DNA from: an uncultured Chthoniobacterales bacterium
GTDB lineage: Bacteria; Verrucomicrobiota; Verrucomicrobiia; Chthoniobacterales; UBA10450
DNA length: 17,971 bases
Direction: 5' to 3'
Assembly: GCA_955652155.1 (NCBI GenBank)
Contig: CATPAT010000247.1
Coordinates: 1 to 17,971, forward strand
Each line of letters opens with the position of its first letter. Position 1 is the stretch's first letter. A program made the translations under genes and the position numbers. Positions 1 through 6,510 of this stretch are shown here, piece by piece. Below the pieces are notes generated by a model, which had not been told where the DNA came from, made no database searches, and worked only from the letters and a program-made list of their open reading frames with translations.

Positions 1-421
1 AGAGCAATCCGAGTAACTGCGCACGTAAAACATTCTCTGGCGGCAAATCGGCCAGCGCTTCCAGCTCGGCGGTGGAAACAGCCGCCCGATCGATGAAACC
101 GAGCTTTAGCATCGCTTTCTTGAATTCGGTCACAAAAGTTTTGAATGCCTTTGCCACCGGTGCCACGTCCTTCTTTCCCGTAACCACTGCAGTCTGGCCG
201 GTAAGATTGCCGTCACCGGCCGGGAATCCGGAATCCGCCATCGCGCGCTTCAGAAAGCTGTTCTTCACCACGTGAATCTCAGCGCCCGCGCCGGCCAGCC
301 GTTTCCGCAGCTCGCTAAAATCGTCGACTTTCATGTGCTGGTAGTCAGCCACCAGGACAAATGACGATTCCTTCAATTCTTCGGACAGGTCCGAAACAAT
401 ATTGGCTTTTTCTGGTCTCAT
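1..421 (-). CDS. rplJ: 50S ribosomal protein L10 (N-terminal 140 residues; 3' end outside window)
   Basis: This is the large-subunit stalk-base protein L10, which binds 23S rRNA and anchors the L7/L12 dimers. The visible translation begins MRPEKANIVSDLSEELKES and continues through FVLVADYQHMKVDDFSELR and the KNSFLKRA segment, which are typical of the L10 RNA-binding N-terminal domain. The reading frame runs open to the window edge, so the C-terminal L7/L12-binding helix is not seen. The ATG at 421-419 lies 10 nt beyond the rplA stop codon, and that gap has no recognisable Shine-Dalgarno sequence. Translation is therefore probably coupled to rplA (inference). The order rplA-rplJ is the usual one. 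rplL would be expected next, outside the window. Confidence 0.95.
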   Translation of the reverse strand, partial: MRPEKANIVSDLSEELKESSFVLVADYQHMKVDDFSELRKRLAGAGAEIHVVKNSFLKRAMADSGFPAGDGNLTGQTAVVTGKKDVAPVAKAFKTFVTEFKKAMLKLGFIDRAAVSTAELEALADLPPENVLRAQLLGLL

Positions 422-431
422 GATGTCGATC

Positions 432-1142
432 TTATGCGGCTTGCCCGGCCAGGTAAGGCGATGGATCGAGTTTTAGGCCGGGCGACATTGTCGCGCTTAA
501 TGTCATCGCGTCAACAAATCGGCCTTTGGCTGTGGCGGGGCGCGCCCGAACCACCGCTTCAATCACGGCGTTGCCATTTTCTACCAGCGCTTTTTCTTCA
601 AACGAAAATTTTCCAACCGGCACGGCGACGTTGCCGTTTTTATCGAGTTTAAATTCAACCCGGCCAGCTTTGACTTCCTGAACTGCTTTGGCCGTATCCT
701 CGGCGACTGTTCCAGCTTTAGGATTCGGCATCAGGCCGCGCGGTCCGAGCACTTTTCCGAGCTTGCGCACTTCGGCCATCGCCGTCGGTGTCGCGACCGC
801 GACGTCAAAATCTTGAAAACCTTCCTGAACTTTTTGGATCAAATCTTTAAAGCCGACGTGCTCAGCGCCGGCGTCTTTCGCCGCTTTTGCCGCTGCGCCT
901 TCGGCGAATACGAGCACTCGCACGTGTTTGCCGCTTCCATGGGGCAATGCGCAGGTGCCGCGCACCATTTGATCGGATTGTTTTGGATCGACACCCAGAC
1001 GGAACGAGACCGTGACGGTTTGATCGAACTTGGTCGGCGGAAATTTCTTCAGTGTGGCGACCGCGTCGTTGAGGCTGTAGGATTTTTTGCGGTCCACCTG
1101 CTCGGCGGCGGCGCGATAACGTTTACTACGTTTTAGTTGCAT
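432..1142 (-). CDS. rplA: 50S ribosomal protein L1
   Basis: L1 is the large-subunit protein of the mobile L1 stalk and, in many bacteria, a translational repressor of its own mRNA. The 236-residue length matches the family (about 230). The L1 signature is clear around residues 120-142: ATPTAMAEVRKLGKVLGPRG followed by LMPNPKAGT. The N-terminus KRSKRYRAAAEQVDRKKSY and the LPHGSGK segment also fit. The start is the ATG at 1142-1140; no other start preserves the conserved N-terminus. No Shine-Dalgarno lies within the usual distance: the nearest AGGAGG is 34 nt upstream, inside a hairpin. rplK (L11), normally the gene just upstream, is absent here. The upstream neighbour is a divergent secreted-protein gene, and a predicted promoter lies directly before rplA. 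Confidence 0.97.
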   Translation of the reverse strand: MQLKRSKRYRAAAEQVDRKKSYSLNDAVATLKKFPPTKFDQTVTVSFRLGVDPKQSDQMVRGTCALPHGSGKHVRVLVFAEGAAAKAAKDAGAEHVGFKDLIQKVQEGFQDFDVAVATPTAMAEVRKLGKVLGPRGLMPNPKAGTVAEDTAKAVQEVKAGRVEFKLDKNGNVAVPVGKFSFEEKALVENGNAVIEAVVRARPATAKGRFVDAMTLSATMSPGLKLDPSPYLAGQAA

Positions 1143-1156
1143 ATTTTTGTGCAGTG

Positions 1157-1186
1157 TTAGCGGTCGCCGCGGCGACCTCCTGCTAA
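1157..1186 (-). promoter_or_regulatory. Structured 5' leader hairpin of rplA mRNA
   Basis: Read on the minus strand, TTAGC (1186-1182), an unpaired AGGA (1181-1178), the 16-nt perfect palindrome GGTCGCCGCGGCGACC (1177-1162) and GCTAA (1161-1157) form a two-part stem with a one-sided four-base bulge. The bulge plus the first two stem bases reads AGGAGG, a perfect anti-16S match. It is too far (34 nt) from the rplA ATG to act in the usual way. Only 14 unpaired bases separate the hairpin from the start codon. Two helices joined by an asymmetric bulge resemble the general architecture of L1 binding sites, but I cannot confirm the specific L1-contact bases. The regulatory role is inference. Confidence 0.5.
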
Positions 1187-1217
1187 TTTAGCCCGCCTCT
1201 CAGCGAAGCGGGGCGGC

Positions 1218-1246
1218 ACAGTAGGGGAGCATTTTAGGATTGTCAA
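1218..1246 (-). promoter_or_regulatory. Predicted sigma70-type promoter of rplA-rplJ
   Basis: On the minus strand a perfect TTGACA (-35, at 1246-1241) is followed by a 17-nt spacer and TACTGT (-10, at 1223-1218; 3 of 6 consensus bases, including T1, A2 and T6). Transcription would start near 1211 and give a leader of about 70 nt that contains the hairpin at 1186-1157. The ideal -35, ideal spacing and position directly before a ribosomal-protein gene with no upstream operon partner support the call. The weak -10 is the main caveat. Confidence 0.6.
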
Positions 1247-1269
1247 CGCGGGGCAATCTCTGGTAAAAC
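1240..1269 (+). promoter_or_regulatory. Predicted divergent promoter of the 1279 gene (overlapping -35)
   Basis: On the plus strand TTGTCA (1240-1245; 5 of 6 consensus) is followed by an 18-nt spacer and TAAAAC (1264-1269; 4 of 6). The -35 overlaps, base for base, the -35 of the rplA promoter on the other strand. Transcription would start near 1276, only 2-3 nt before the ATG at 1279, implying an almost leaderless mRNA. Prediction by eye only. Confidence 0.35.
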
Positions 1270-1278
1270 CCAGGGGTT

Positions 1279-2118
1279 ATGAAAAGCCCCACTTATTATA
1301 GATTGTTGATCGTTGCCGCCTCTCTTCTTGCCGCCAGCCAACTCTCCGCCCGACCCATCGGCTTTAGCGAACTTTCGCTCATGGTCCGAATGCACGAGTC
1401 CGAGACATCCATAAAAAATGAAGTCGCGGACCGAAAACTTTTGCACGGATTGACTCAACCCCAGGAAGGGATTCTCAAATCGCAAGGCGCCAGCGATTCG
1501 CTCATCCAGTCGCTCCGCAATTCCAACCTCGTCGCCTCGAAGGAAGAGGCAGTTGCGGTTGAGTCGGCCGCCGCACGCCAGTCGAGCGTTTCTGCAGCGG
1601 AAATGCATCCTGCCGGTCACCATCGTCATGTTTTAGTCTTCGACGTCGCTTTGGGTCATCCGCTTAATTTGAGCCAGTGGGGCGGCCTGGATTACGAGAT
1701 CGCATTTTACTCGTACCGCTTCGCTGGCGAAGATCACATCCAGCCGGCTTTGATCGACAATGTCGGGACGCGCACAGTCGTGTTTAGAACGACGCCGTTC
1801 TTGAGCGAAAGCGAAACATTCACGTCTGATTGGTTTCCAACCAACGGCGTGCGCAACTGGCGATTCACGCCTTACAACGGTGTGGATTACGATAACCGGG
1901 GCGATTTCCGCGATACGCGGTCGATCAATTTCAGCGACACCGTTGCAGTAAGTTCTTATTCCGTTTCGAGACCTGTTGCAGTGGATTGGAATGATCCGGT
2001 TTTCTTCGACGGTCAGCCCTATACGTTTTATCCCGTTTACGGCAGCGGCGGCGTTTCGCTTTATTTTATAAATGCGACCACATATTCAGCCAAAGTCGCG
2101 GTCGCATTCAATCGCTGA
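1279..2118 (+). CDS. Secreted protein of unknown function
   Basis: This is a 279-residue protein with a Sec signal peptide (MKSPTYYRLLIVAASLLAASQLSA, cleavage after about residue 24). Residues 28-85 form a short helical module, FSELSLMVRMHESETSIKNE...LTQPQEGILKSQGASDSLIQSLR. I associate this pattern with hypothetical exported proteins of soil Verrucomicrobiota. The remaining part (about 110-279) is rich in Phe, Tyr, Asn and Asp and looks all-beta. It includes a W-F-P-T-N-G-V-R-N-W segment and ends in VAVAFNR. No catalytic motif is visible. The gene is divergent from rplA and convergent with the amidohydrolase gene, 12 bp away. The ATG is preceded closely by CAGGGG, too near to be an ideal ribosome-binding site. 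The ORF and its export are well supported; the function is unknown. Confidence 0.85.
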   Translation: MKSPTYYRLLIVAASLLAASQLSARPIGFSELSLMVRMHESETSIKNEVADRKLLHGLTQPQEGILKSQGASDSLIQSLRNSNLVASKEEAVAVESAAARQSSVSAAEMHPAGHHRHVLVFDVALGHPLNLSQWGGLDYEIAFYSYRFAGEDHIQPALIDNVGTRTVVFRTTPFLSESETFTSDWFPTNGVRNWRFTPYNGVDYDNRGDFRDTRSINFSDTVAVSSYSVSRPVAVDWNDPVFFDGQPYTFYPVYGSGGVSLYFINATTYSAKVAVAFNR

Positions 2119-2130
2119 GCGATCAACCGG

Positions 2131-3525
2131 CTAATCCGCAGGAATTTCCGCCTCAGGATCGCTCGAGATCGCGACTGGCAGTGCGCTCGGTGGACCGTTA
2201 CGGATTATTTTTCCTTCCTTCATCACGAACGAGACGCGCTCGGTCGCGGTGATATCGGCGGTTGGATCGCCCGGCATGGCAATCACATCTGCGAACTTTC
2301 CTTTTTCGAGCGTTCCGGTTTTTTGCGCGATCCCGAAAAGATCCGCCGCATTTCCGGTGGCAGTCTTGAGTGCATCGATCGGTTGCATTCCCAGATCGAC
2401 CATTAATTTAAATTCTTTTGCGTTCTGGCCGTGCGGAAATACCGCGGCATCCGTTCCGAACGAAATCTTGACGCCCATTTTCACTGCGTTCCGAAACATG
2501 TCCGAGCGGGCGGCCGCCGCCGCCTTCGCTTTTGCCTGCAGGGCCGGCGGGTAGTTGTCGATCTTGCTCATGATCCATTCCGTCGCCATTAACGTCGGCG
2601 TGAGATATGTGCCTTTGTTTTTCATCAACGTGAGCGTTTCCGGTTTCATGAACGAGCCGTGCTCGATGGAATCGACTCCTGCTTCGATCGCCTCTTTCGC
2701 CGCCTGGTCGCCATGGCAATGCACCGCCACCTTTTTGCGCAAACGATGCGATTCATCAACCAGGGCTGCCATTTCCGCCGGCGTGAGTTGCGGCGTGTCC
2801 ACTTCATCTGCCAGCGAAAGAACTCCGCCCGAAACCGCGGCCTTGATCACGTCCGCGCCGTTTTTCACTTCAAACCGCACCGCTTTTCGAATCGCATCGG
2901 CCCCGTCCGCGATTCCTTGACTGAAATCTGGCTCGTGACCGAAAAGCATGTCGCGAAATCCTGAGGTCGGATCGAAATGCCCGCCGGTCGCACCAATTCC
3001 GTAGGTTGCAACCAACATTCGCGGACCAACGATCACGCCTTTGTTGATCGAGTTCCGCAGCGCAACATCGACGAATTCTTTGCTTCCAACGAAACGACTG
3101 CCGAGATCGCGCACGGTTGTGAATCCGGCTTCGACTGTGGCGCGCGCATATCTGGTCGCGGCGATCGCCTGCTCGGAAACGTTCAGGTCGACTTCTTTCA
3201 GTCGGCGCTCGTTGTAGTTACCGGAAAAATCGAGCGTCAGATGCGTATGCCCGTCCATGAAGCCTGGCGAAAGGGTCGCGTCACCGAGGTCGATAACTTG
3301 CGCATCAGTCGGCGCCGGAAAATTGCTTCCGGCGTCGACAATTTTGTTGCCCTGAATAATGACGACGCCGTTTTGGGCCAGCGTTTTCGATTTACCGTCG
3401 AAAAGTCGCGCAGCTTTCAGAACGATCACCTTGTCGGCCGCGTGAATCGAAATCGCACAGCTGATAAGAACAAGGATCGTGAAGGACAACCGCGAACAAA
3501 ATCGATAGAAAGCAGAGACGTTCAT
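2131..3525 (-). CDS. Exported metal-dependent amidohydrolase (imidazolonepropionase-like; Xaa-Arg/Lys dipeptidase type)
   Basis: This is a 464-residue member of the amidohydrolase superfamily. A signal peptide (residues 1-29, ending SCAISIHA) places it outside the cytoplasm. The metal-site motifs appear in order: DGHTH (H93, H95), a probable carboxylated lysine in DVIKAAVSGG (K228), VAVHCHG (H269 and/or H271), SIEHGSF (H289), and FGTDAAV (D359). This motif set matches the subfamily related to imidazolonepropionases and to the characterised Caulobacter Xaa-Arg/Lys carboxypeptidases (established family knowledge). The substrate here is inferred to be a small peptide or amide. I chose the ATG at 3525 rather than the upstream TTG at 3555 because it puts the hydrophobic signal at the N-terminus. 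It is divergent from the CocE-type hydrolase gene. Confidence 0.92.
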   Translation of the reverse strand: MNVSAFYRFCSRLSFTILVLISCAISIHAADKVIVLKAARLFDGKSKTLAQNGVVIIQGNKIVDAGSNFPAPTDAQVIDLGDATLSPGFMDGHTHLTLDFSGNYNERRLKEVDLNVSEQAIAATRYARATVEAGFTTVRDLGSRFVGSKEFVDVALRNSINKGVIVGPRMLVATYGIGATGGHFDPTSGFRDMLFGHEPDFSQGIADGADAIRKAVRFEVKNGADVIKAAVSGGVLSLADEVDTPQLTPAEMAALVDESHRLRKKVAVHCHGDQAAKEAIEAGVDSIEHGSFMKPETLTLMKNKGTYLTPTLMATEWIMSKIDNYPPALQAKAKAAAAARSDMFRNAVKMGVKISFGTDAAVFPHGQNAKEFKLMVDLGMQPIDALKTATGNAADLFGIAQKTGTLEKGKFADVIAMPGDPTADITATERVSFVMKEGKIIRNGPPSALPVAISSDPEAEIPAD

Positions 3526-3619
3526 CCTGGCGGTATAGAAACTTCGGGGAGACAAAGCAAGACTGCGAGAAAACGCCTCCGGTCTTGTTTAGCGCATCGG
3601 CTTTGGCTTCAATGGTTTG

Positions 3620-5485
3620 ATGCTCCAGCTATCAATCTCTTATCGCGCTCTATCGCTTCTCGTTTTGATGACGATGTCGATCTTCGGATACGCATCCGGG
3701 CAAACGAATCCGCCCAAAGGTCCATCTCCAGAACCGAAAACGGAAGCGACTCCGACTCCGCCACCTGCGACTGATTACGACATTCGCTGGGGGGCGAAAA
3801 TTCCGTTGCGGGACAAAGTTGAACTGAACGCGACCCTTTATTTTCCAAAAACGCCGGACGGTTCCGTCTCTAAAACGCCGGTCGTCTTCACGCTTACGCC
3901 CTACATCTCCGACAGCTATCACGCGCGCGCGGCTTATTTCGCGTCGCACGGTTACGTATTTGCGCTGGTCGATGTTCGTGGCCGCGGCAATTCCGCGGGT
4001 GAGTTTGAGCCGTTTGCGCAAGAGCCGCGCGATGGACACGACGTGGTCGAATGGCTGGCACAGCAACCGTTTTGTGACGGGAAGGTTGCGATGTGGGGCG
4101 GGTCTTATGCGGGTTTCGATCAATGGGCCACGGCCAAGGAATTTCCGCCACATCTGGCCACCATTGTTCCGGCGGCGGCTGCGCATCCGCCGTTGGATTA
4201 CCCATCGCTCGATAATGTCGGCGAAACCTACGATGTCCAGTGGTTTACCTTCACCAGTGGCAAAGCCAGTCAGCAAAATCTTTTCGGCGATTCGAAGTTC
4301 TGGCGCACGAAATTTCTCGACGCTTACAAAAAGCACATTGCCTTCAGCACGCTCGACTCGTTCGTCGGAAATCCTTCGCAAAACTTTCAACGCATCCTGA
4401 AACATCCGACCGCTGACGCCTACTACGACGCGATGGTGCCGACGACCGAGCAGCTCCAAAAAATGTCGCTGCCGATTCTGACCATTACCGGGCAATACGA
4501 CGGCGACGAGCTGGGGGCGATGACGTTTTATCGCGATCACATGGCGGATGCAGCGGCCGCGGCACGCGCGAAACATTTTCTGATTATCGGGCCCTGGGAC
4601 CATGCCGGCACCCGAACGCCGACCGACGAAGTCGGCGGCGCGAAATTCGGACCAGCTGCGATTGTCGATCTTAATGATCTCCATCGGCAATGGTACGACT
4701 GGACGATGAAGAACGGTCCGAAGCCGCCATTTCTTAAAGATCAAGTCGCGTATTATTTGATCGCACCGGGAAATTCTGGCGCCAACGGCGAATGGAAATA
4801 CACCGACAGCTACGCAAACCTGATTGCGAATCCTAAAACCTTTTATCTCGATTCGAAGAACGGCGATGCTAACGGCGTCTTCCGTTCCGGGTCATTGACG
4901 GAAACGAAACCGAGCCAAGGCGCTGATCAGTTCATCAATGATCCGCTCGATATTCATCGAGGCGTTGATATTGAAGGCGTTGAGCCGAACGAGAAGACGG
5001 GAAATATCGATCAACGCTTCGCGCTCTGCATCGGTCCGGACGGCCTGGTTTATCACACCGAACCGCTGTCCAAAGAAACGCCGCTGATCGGTTGTCCGAA
5101 AGTTTCCCTGTGGGTTTCGATCGACACGCCCGATACCGATTTGGAGGCCGATCTCTACGAAATCCAGCCTGACGGAACGAGCATCAGTCTGTGGAGCGAT
5201 ATTCGCCGGCTGCGTTACCGCGAATCACTCCGCGAAGCGAAACTGGTGAAACCAGGCGAGATCGTGAAATGCGATTTTAGTCCTGGCCTGTTCGTCGCCC
5301 GTCGTTTGATGAAAGGGAGCCGGCTGCGGTTGGTTGTTTATTCGCCGAACTCAATCTTCTGGCAGAAAAATTACAACTCCGGGGGCGTTGTGGCTGACGA
5401 AACCGCGAAAGACGCGCGCACCGCGCACGTGAAGGTTTATCACGACGCCGAGCACGCAAGCGGGATCGACTTGCCATTGCGCTGA
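3620..5485 (+). CDS. Exported CocE/NonD family hydrolase (X-Pro dipeptidyl-peptidase S15 type)
   Basis: This is a 621-residue alpha/beta hydrolase. A signal sequence (about residues 1-27, ending IFGYASG) is followed by a Pro/Thr-rich linker and the S15 catalytic domain. The nucleophile motif is GGSYAG (S162). The strand DVRGRGNSAG (about 118-126), the Asp in GQYDGDE (D294) and the His in GPWDHAG (H328) complete a Ser-Asp-His triad as in CocE. Residues from about 350 include a cap, then the C-terminal jelly-roll domain with the GLFVARRLMKGSRLRLVVYS segment typical of XPDP_C. The family cleaves X-Pro dipeptides or esters and amides. The ATG at 3620 follows an in-frame TTG at 3617, which is less likely as a start. 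No good Shine-Dalgarno is seen. First gene of a tight three-gene operon. Confidence 0.93.
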   Translation: MLQLSISYRALSLLVLMTMSIFGYASGQTNPPKGPSPEPKTEATPTPPPATDYDIRWGAKIPLRDKVELNATLYFPKTPDGSVSKTPVVFTLTPYISDSYHARAAYFASHGYVFALVDVRGRGNSAGEFEPFAQEPRDGHDVVEWLAQQPFCDGKVAMWGGSYAGFDQWATAKEFPPHLATIVPAAAAHPPLDYPSLDNVGETYDVQWFTFTSGKASQQNLFGDSKFWRTKFLDAYKKHIAFSTLDSFVGNPSQNFQRILKHPTADAYYDAMVPTTEQLQKMSLPILTITGQYDGDELGAMTFYRDHMADAAAAARAKHFLIIGPWDHAGTRTPTDEVGGAKFGPAAIVDLNDLHRQWYDWTMKNGPKPPFLKDQVAYYLIAPGNSGANGEWKYTDSYANLIANPKTFYLDSKNGDANGVFRSGSLTETKPSQGADQFINDPLDIHRGVDIEGVEPNEKTGNIDQRFALCIGPDGLVYHTEPLSKETPLIGCPKVSLWVSIDTPDTDLEADLYEIQPDGTSISLWSDIRRLRYRESLREAKLVKPGEIVKCDFSPGLFVARRLMKGSRLRLVVYSPNSIFWQKNYNSGGVVADETAKDARTAHVKVYHDAEHASGIDLPLR

Positions 5486-6501
5486 TGAGGCTGACTGCGC
5501 GAGTTCTGATTGTTGCGACATTCTTCCTTCTCGCGATTGAACTGCCGGCTGCGTCCGAAGTCGTGATCGCGATCCGCTATTTGCAGGCGGAAGGCACCAG
5601 TCACTCGCATCTCTATCTCTATCGCGAAGATGGAAAATTTTTGCGGCAGCTCACCACCGACAATTCGGGACAGGATGTCAATCCAATCTTCGCGCCCGAC
5701 GGCAAGGTGATCGCTTTCACGCGCGAGAAAGACGGCAGTCCGCTGGAATTCTGGAGCGTGCATCCACTCGGCGGCACTCCAACCAAACTCGACGCCGCTC
5801 CTGATTGGTACCAACAAACGAAAACGTCGTCGTATTTCACAAACCGCGACGTGCCGGGCGCCGAAGCGCCGTCGCCTTCGGCATCGCCCGCCCCCAGTGC
5901 GGCTCGCACCCCCGCGGGCATGATGGGCGAGCGGAAGAGTTACAAGGCGCCCGATGGGTCGGTTGAATTGATTTTGCGCGAAGATCCGAGCGATCCGGAC
6001 GACCAGGTTGACGGGGAACACCACGGAAAACATTACGTGCTGCGCTATCTCAAAACGGGGATCCAAGCGGACTTTGGAACACTGCCGGGGTTCTTCGGTG
6101 TTTACGAGATTTTGCACGACCGGGAAAATCCGGATCGGCATTTTTTGTTCGAAGGTTTGCTACGCGCCGCGTTCTTTGGTTTGCATTTGAACAGCACCGA
6201 CGGCGACACGTCGTTCGCGCTCGATCTGAACGGGCCGCGATTTGCGCGATTATCTCCAAACTGGGCCGCGCCCGTGCCCTTGCCGGGCGAAGCGGCGTTC
6301 GTCACGCTCACTGAAAATCGTTATGTCCCGATTCCCGGCAGCACCAAGACTGCGAACTGCTCTTATTTAGAACGCTGGGACGCGCAGCTGCAAAAAATCC
6401 GTTACGCACGTCCGAAAGCCGCGGCGATTTTTTACGGCGCATCGATTTATCGTCCTGACCGAACGCCGCCCGTGATTACAATTCGGCAAAACGCGGATTG
6501 A
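5485..6501 (+). CDS. Exported protein with PD40/TolB-like beta-propeller motif, otherwise unknown
   Basis: This is a 338-residue protein whose ATG overlaps the stop codon of the CocE-type gene (TGATG), which indicates translational coupling. The signal sequence spans residues 1-24 (MRLTARVLIVATFFLLAIEL then PAAS). Residues 41-92 carry a clear PD40/WD40-like blade: HLYLYREDGKFLRQLT...NPIFAPDGKVIAFTREKDG...LEFWSV. TolB uses the same motif. Only this blade is obvious, too few for a full propeller. A Pro/Ser/Ala-rich stretch near 128-145 separates it from a C-terminal region with no motif I recognise. Given the operon, it may bind a substrate or peptide for the flanking hydrolases (inference). 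Its exact role is unknown. Confidence 0.82.
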   Translation: MRLTARVLIVATFFLLAIELPAASEVVIAIRYLQAEGTSHSHLYLYREDGKFLRQLTTDNSGQDVNPIFAPDGKVIAFTREKDGSPLEFWSVHPLGGTPTKLDAAPDWYQQTKTSSYFTNRDVPGAEAPSPSASPAPSAARTPAGMMGERKSYKAPDGSVELILREDPSDPDDQVDGEHHGKHYVLRYLKTGIQADFGTLPGFFGVYEILHDRENPDRHFLFEGLLRAAFFGLHLNSTDGDTSFALDLNGPRFARLSPNWAAPVPLPGEAAFVTLTENRYVPIPGSTKTANCSYLERWDAQLQKIRYARPKAAAIFYGASIYRPDRTPPVITIRQNAD

Positions 6502-6510
6502 TCGGAAACA

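Noticed and set aside
3526..3555. TTG start adding ten residues to the amidohydrolase
   Set aside because: The ATG at 3525 gives a standard signal peptide; the added residues would precede it and no better ribosome-binding site is gained.
3650..4744. Long minus-strand open frame (364 codons) antisense to the CocE-type gene
   Set aside because: It is Arg-rich with no motif or domain order, and it mirrors a well-supported gene. The base composition of the real gene's codons explains the openness.
5440..6141. Minus-strand open frame (233 codons) spanning the CocE/PD40 junction
   Set aside because: It crosses the junction of two coupled genes, is Arg-rich, and has no signal, domain or plausible ribosome-binding site.
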